This document shows, piece by piece, positions 61,246 through 64,000 of a stretch of 64,000 nt of DNA. The number at the start of each line of letters is the position of its first letter. Position 1 is the first letter of the stretch. The notes below the pieces were generated by a model. The model made no database searches and was not told where the DNA came from. It saw only the letters and a program-made list of their open reading frames with translations. Position numbers and translations under genes: made by a program. This DNA is from JAVKBW01 sp040222995. GTDB taxonomy: Bacteria > Pseudomonadota > Alphaproteobacteria > UBA8366 > Aestuariispiraceae. The DNA lies in assembly GCA_040222995.1 (NCBI GenBank), contig JAVKBW010000042.1:186001-250000 (forward strand). The letters run 5' to 3'.

Positions 61246-63297
61246 ATGGAAAATCTCGTAGAAATCAGAGATCTCTGTGTCGATTTCACGACTCCGCGCG
61301 GTCGGGTTCACGCGCTTCGCAACATTGACATCGATGTAAAGAAGAAACGCATCCTGGGCGTTGTCGGGGAAAGCGGGTCCGGCAAAAGCACCGTCATCTG
61401 GGCCATGCTGCGTCTGCTGGCCTCGAACGGAATCGTCGAACAGGGCGAAGTCCGGTACGGCGAAGACAACGTGCTGAACTATAAGGCGGACAAGCTGCTG
61501 AAATTCCGCAACGAGCAGGTTTCGGTAGTGTTTCAGGACCCGATGACATCGCAAATTCCGGTCTTGTCCTACGGTCAGCAGATGGACGATATCCAGTACC
61601 GCACCAAACGAAGCTCGAGGGAAAAGCGCAAGGTTTCCGTCGACATGCTGCGGCGGGTCGGCATCCCCGATCCGGAATCCCGGATATCGCAGTATCCGCA
61701 TAATTTCAGCGGCGGCATGCGACAGCGCGCCGGCATCGCCATGGCCTTGCTGATGCGGCCGGGCCTGCTGATCGCCGACGAACCGACCACGGCGCTGGAT
61801 GTCACGATGGAAGCGCAGATCATCCATCTGCTGCGGGAACTGAAAGAAGAGATGGAGGCGACGCTGATCGTGGTCTCCCACAATCTCGGTCTGGTCGCCG
61901 AATTGTGCGACGACGTTGTCGTTCTGTATGCAGGCGAAGTGCTCGAACAGGGAAGCTGCGAGGATATTTTCCACAACCCGGCGCATCCCTATACCCGCGC
62001 GCTGCTGGAATGCGACCCGGCGCGGGTGGAAGAAAAGTCCCGAATTCTGCCGGTTATTGCCGGCGAAGTCCCGAATCTGCGGCAGCCGCCGAAGGGCTGT
62101 GTCTTCGCGGCGCGGTGCAGCAATGCCGGCAGCGGCTGTTCGAAAGTCCGGCCGCCGGATGTAAAGCTCGGCGAAACGCAGCATGTGCGGTGCCACCTGC
62201 ATGCCGATATTCTGCCTGAAGCTGAGAAACCCAAGGACGGTGCATCCGGGCAAAGCGCGTCCGATTCGTCCGCGCGACATTCCATCGCCGAACAGGACGC
62301 TCTGGTGTCGATCAAGAACCTGCAGGTGCGCTTTCGGACCATGGGGATGACGAAGGCGCTCCTCACCGGCAACAAGACCCCGTATGTCGATGCCGTTCTC
62401 GATGTGTCGATGGACCTGAGAAAAGGCGAGACCCTGGGGCTGGTCGGTGAAAGCGGCTCCGGCAAGACAACCTTCGGGCGAACCATTCTGGGACTGGTCC
62501 CGGCGCATTCCGGCTCTGTCACCTTCGAAGGTCAGGAACTGATCGGCCTGCCGGAAAGCCGGTTCAAACCGTTGCGCCGGGATATGGCGATGATGTTCCA
62601 GGATCCGGTCGGGTCGCTCAGCCCGCGCCAGTCGGTTCGGGCGCTGCTGGCGGAGCCTCTGGAAATTCACGGCCGCGCCGGCGGCGATACCTCGCTGGAC
62701 AACGAATCCCGGCGGCTGCTGGACATGGTGCAGTTGCCGAGCGATTTCCTGTCGCGCTATCCGCACGAACTTTCCGGCGGCCAGGCACGCCGTGTCGGGG
62801 TCGCGCGGGCCCTGGCGCTACAGCCGAAACTGATCATCGCCGACGAACCGACGGCCGGTCTCGACGTTTCCGTGCAGGGTGAAATCCTCAACCTGATGAA
62901 CAGGCTGCAGCGCGAACACGAACTGACCTACCTGATCATTACTCACAACCTGCCGGTGGTGCGCCACATCAGCGACCGGCTGGCGATCATGTATCTCGGG
63001 CGGATCGTCGAGTTCGGCGACAGCGAACAGATCTTCAACGCCCCGGCCCACCCCTATACGGAAGCCCTTGTCCGCGGCGTGCCAAAGCCGGACCCGTCGA
63101 AACGCCGGCAATTGATATCGATTGAAGGGGAAGTCCCCAGCCTGGCCAACAGACCGTCCGGCTGCGAATTTCATGCGCGGTGCAAATACGCGACCGACCG
63201 GTGCCGCGTCGAGGCGCCGGGAAACACGGTCATGGCCGATGGCCGCACCGTGACATGCCATTACCCGCTTACCGACACCATCGCCCAGGCGAGCTGA
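61246..63297 (+). CDS. ABC importer ATPase, fused DppD-DppF type
   Basis: 683 residues with two nucleotide-binding domains in one chain. First: Walker A VVGESGSGKSTVIW, signature FSGGMRQRAGIAMALL, and Walker B LLIADEPTTALDVT. Second (from about residue 350): Walker A LVGESGSGKTTFGR, signature LSGGQARRVGVARALA, and Walker B LIIADEPTAGLDVS. Each is followed by the oligopeptide-type C-terminal Cys motif (GCVFAARC, GCEFHARC). The linker around 300-345 is Ser/Asp-rich. It starts four bases after the DppC gene. Confidence 0.95.
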   Translation: MENLVEIRDLCVDFTTPRGRVHALRNIDIDVKKKRILGVVGESGSGKSTVIWAMLRLLASNGIVEQGEVRYGEDNVLNYKADKLLKFRNEQVSVVFQDPMTSQIPVLSYGQQMDDIQYRTKRSSREKRKVSVDMLRRVGIPDPESRISQYPHNFSGGMRQRAGIAMALLMRPGLLIADEPTTALDVTMEAQIIHLLRELKEEMEATLIVVSHNLGLVAELCDDVVVLYAGEVLEQGSCEDIFHNPAHPYTRALLECDPARVEEKSRILPVIAGEVPNLRQPPKGCVFAARCSNAGSGCSKVRPPDVKLGETQHVRCHLHADILPEAEKPKDGASGQSASDSSARHSIAEQDALVSIKNLQVRFRTMGMTKALLTGNKTPYVDAVLDVSMDLRKGETLGLVGESGSGKTTFGRTILGLVPAHSGSVTFEGQELIGLPESRFKPLRRDMAMMFQDPVGSLSPRQSVRALLAEPLEIHGRAGGDTSLDNESRRLLDMVQLPSDFLSRYPHELSGGQARRVGVARALALQPKLIIADEPTAGLDVSVQGEILNLMNRLQREHELTYLIITHNLPVVRHISDRLAIMYLGRIVEFGDSEQIFNAPAHPYTEALVRGVPKPDPSKRRQLISIEGEVPSLANRPSGCEFHARCKYATDRCRVEAPGNTVMADGRTVTCHYPLTDTIAQAS

Positions 63298-63308
63298 AAG
63301 TTAACGAA

Positions 63309-64000
63309 ATGCCCGGATTAACCCCTGCCGTTCCGCCGATCGATTTTACCCTCTATCCGATCGACGGCCGCGACGACCGGGCGCGCAGCGCCCTGATTGC
63401 AAACCTGAAATCCACACTCGACCGTCAGCAATTCTGTTCGCTGCCGGGCCTTTTCCTGCCCGATGCTGTAACCACCGCCGCCGACCTTGCTAAATCCCTG
63501 CTGCCACTGGCGAATCCGGCAAACTCCAGGCGCAACTGCTACCTGCAGCGCAAGGGCGATCCGTCGCTGCCGGAAAACCATCCGCGCAACGTCATGAATC
63601 CCGCGCGCTATCGGATGATACCGGCCGATTGCCTGCCGGAGGACGCGGCGCTGAAGTTGCTGTATTTCTGGCAGCCGTTTCAGCAGTTCATCGCCGAAAT
63701 CGTCGGTGAGCCGGCGCTGTATCCCAGCGAGGACACGCTGCAGCCGGTCAATGTGATCTGTTACGGCGACGGCGATCAATCGGCCTGGCATTACGATTCG
63801 ACAAACGCCTTCACCATGACCCTGATGCTGCAGGCGGCGGAAACCGGCGGCGATTTCGAAATGGCCCCGAACACCCGGAACGGCCCGGGCGACGAGGACA
63901 TCGGCTTCATGTCGGATGTCCTGCAAGGCAACCGCGACCGGGTCGAAGTCGTCTCGCGGTCGGCCGGCGAACTGACCATCTTCCGGGGTTGCAATTCACT
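63309..64000 (+). CDS. 2-oxoglutarate/Fe(II)-dependent oxygenase, 3' end outside the window
   Basis: A frame from ATG 63309, 11 bases after the ATPase stop, runs 230 codons to the window end without a stop. The metal-binding HxD is SAWHYDSTNAFTMTL, preceded by NVICYGDGDQ. The last codons read SAGELTIFRGCNS, where the distal His of the family (RGxxSxH) is about to follow. The fold and the RG...S motif recall HalD/ArpA-type 2OG oxygenases. As the last gene of the importer operon, it probably hydroxylates the imported compound (inference). Confidence 0.78.
   Translation, partial: MPGLTPAVPPIDFTLYPIDGRDDRARSALIANLKSTLDRQQFCSLPGLFLPDAVTTAADLAKSLLPLANPANSRRNCYLQRKGDPSLPENHPRNVMNPARYRMIPADCLPEDAALKLLYFWQPFQQFIAEIVGEPALYPSEDTLQPVNVICYGDGDQSAWHYDSTNAFTMTLMLQAAETGGDFEMAPNTRNGPGDEDIGFMSDVLQGNRDRVEVVSRSAGELTIFRGCNS

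Overview
The window reads as chromosomal DNA of a GC-rich alphaproteobacterium, most likely from the Rhodospirillales in the broad sense. The support is the CobS/CobT aerobic cobaltochelatase pair beside a DnaJ-like gene, a VPLPA-type C-terminal sorting signal, an ScfR-type regulator divergent from isocitrate lyase, and many TRAP and ABC importers with small catabolic gene sets. No ribosomal RNA, CRISPR array, prophage or complete IS is present; one tRNA gene is.

Left part (1-22.4 kb), core-like: a truncated unknown gene, an Lrp/AsnC regulator with a GNAT acetyltransferase, an unrecognised two-gene operon, a sorting-signal surface protein, a giant membrane-anchored 25-residue-repeat protein, upp, a DUF2937 protein and a methyltransferase, cobS/cobT, a DnaJ-domain protein, katG divergent from oxyR, a SAM hydroxide adenosyltransferase, and an ScfR regulator divergent from aceA with an operator-like palindrome between them.

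Middle (22.5-31.8 kb): tRNA-Arg(CCG) is followed by a probable genomic island. Both ends carry GGGCAC-N5-GGGCAC in opposite orientation, and an 18/20 copy of the tRNA 3' end lies at the right edge; no integrase remains. The cargo is hypB (very His-rich), hypA, two ureohydrolase-family genes, a spermidine/putrescine-type ABC importer and a TetR regulator. The first ureohydrolase keeps all six metal ligands and the second has lost four of six. This matches the architecture of nickel-dependent heteromeric (dimethyl)guanidine/metformin-type hydrolases, with HypA/HypB as nickel chaperones and no hydrogenase or urease nearby. It is the most interesting system in the window.

Next (32-40.3 kb): a fatty-acid-hydroxylase-family protein, a PhyH-type dioxygenase, a three-part TRAP importer, a DUF6166 protein, a GntR/FCD regulator, small membrane proteins and a PanB-like enzyme. 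Four intergenic regions share YTGATATATT(A/T), which suggests one regulon. A 255-bp MITE-like element with 23-bp inverted ends lies upstream of the GntR gene.

Right part (40.5-64 kb): a REC-EAL protein and a SulP transporter; a gamma-butyrobetaine/carnitine catabolic cluster (hydratase, carnitine dehydrogenase, CdhR-like regulator, BKACE-type cleavage enzyme, acyl-CoA dehydrogenase, NDP-forming acyl-CoA synthetase); a DUF3750 protein; a secreted caspase-like protein; a CocE-type hydrolase; an amidohydrolase; a Dpp-type ABC importer with fused ATPases; and a 2OG-Fe(II) oxygenase cut by the window end. The overall theme is uptake and breakdown of nitrogen-rich cationic and osmolyte-type compounds.
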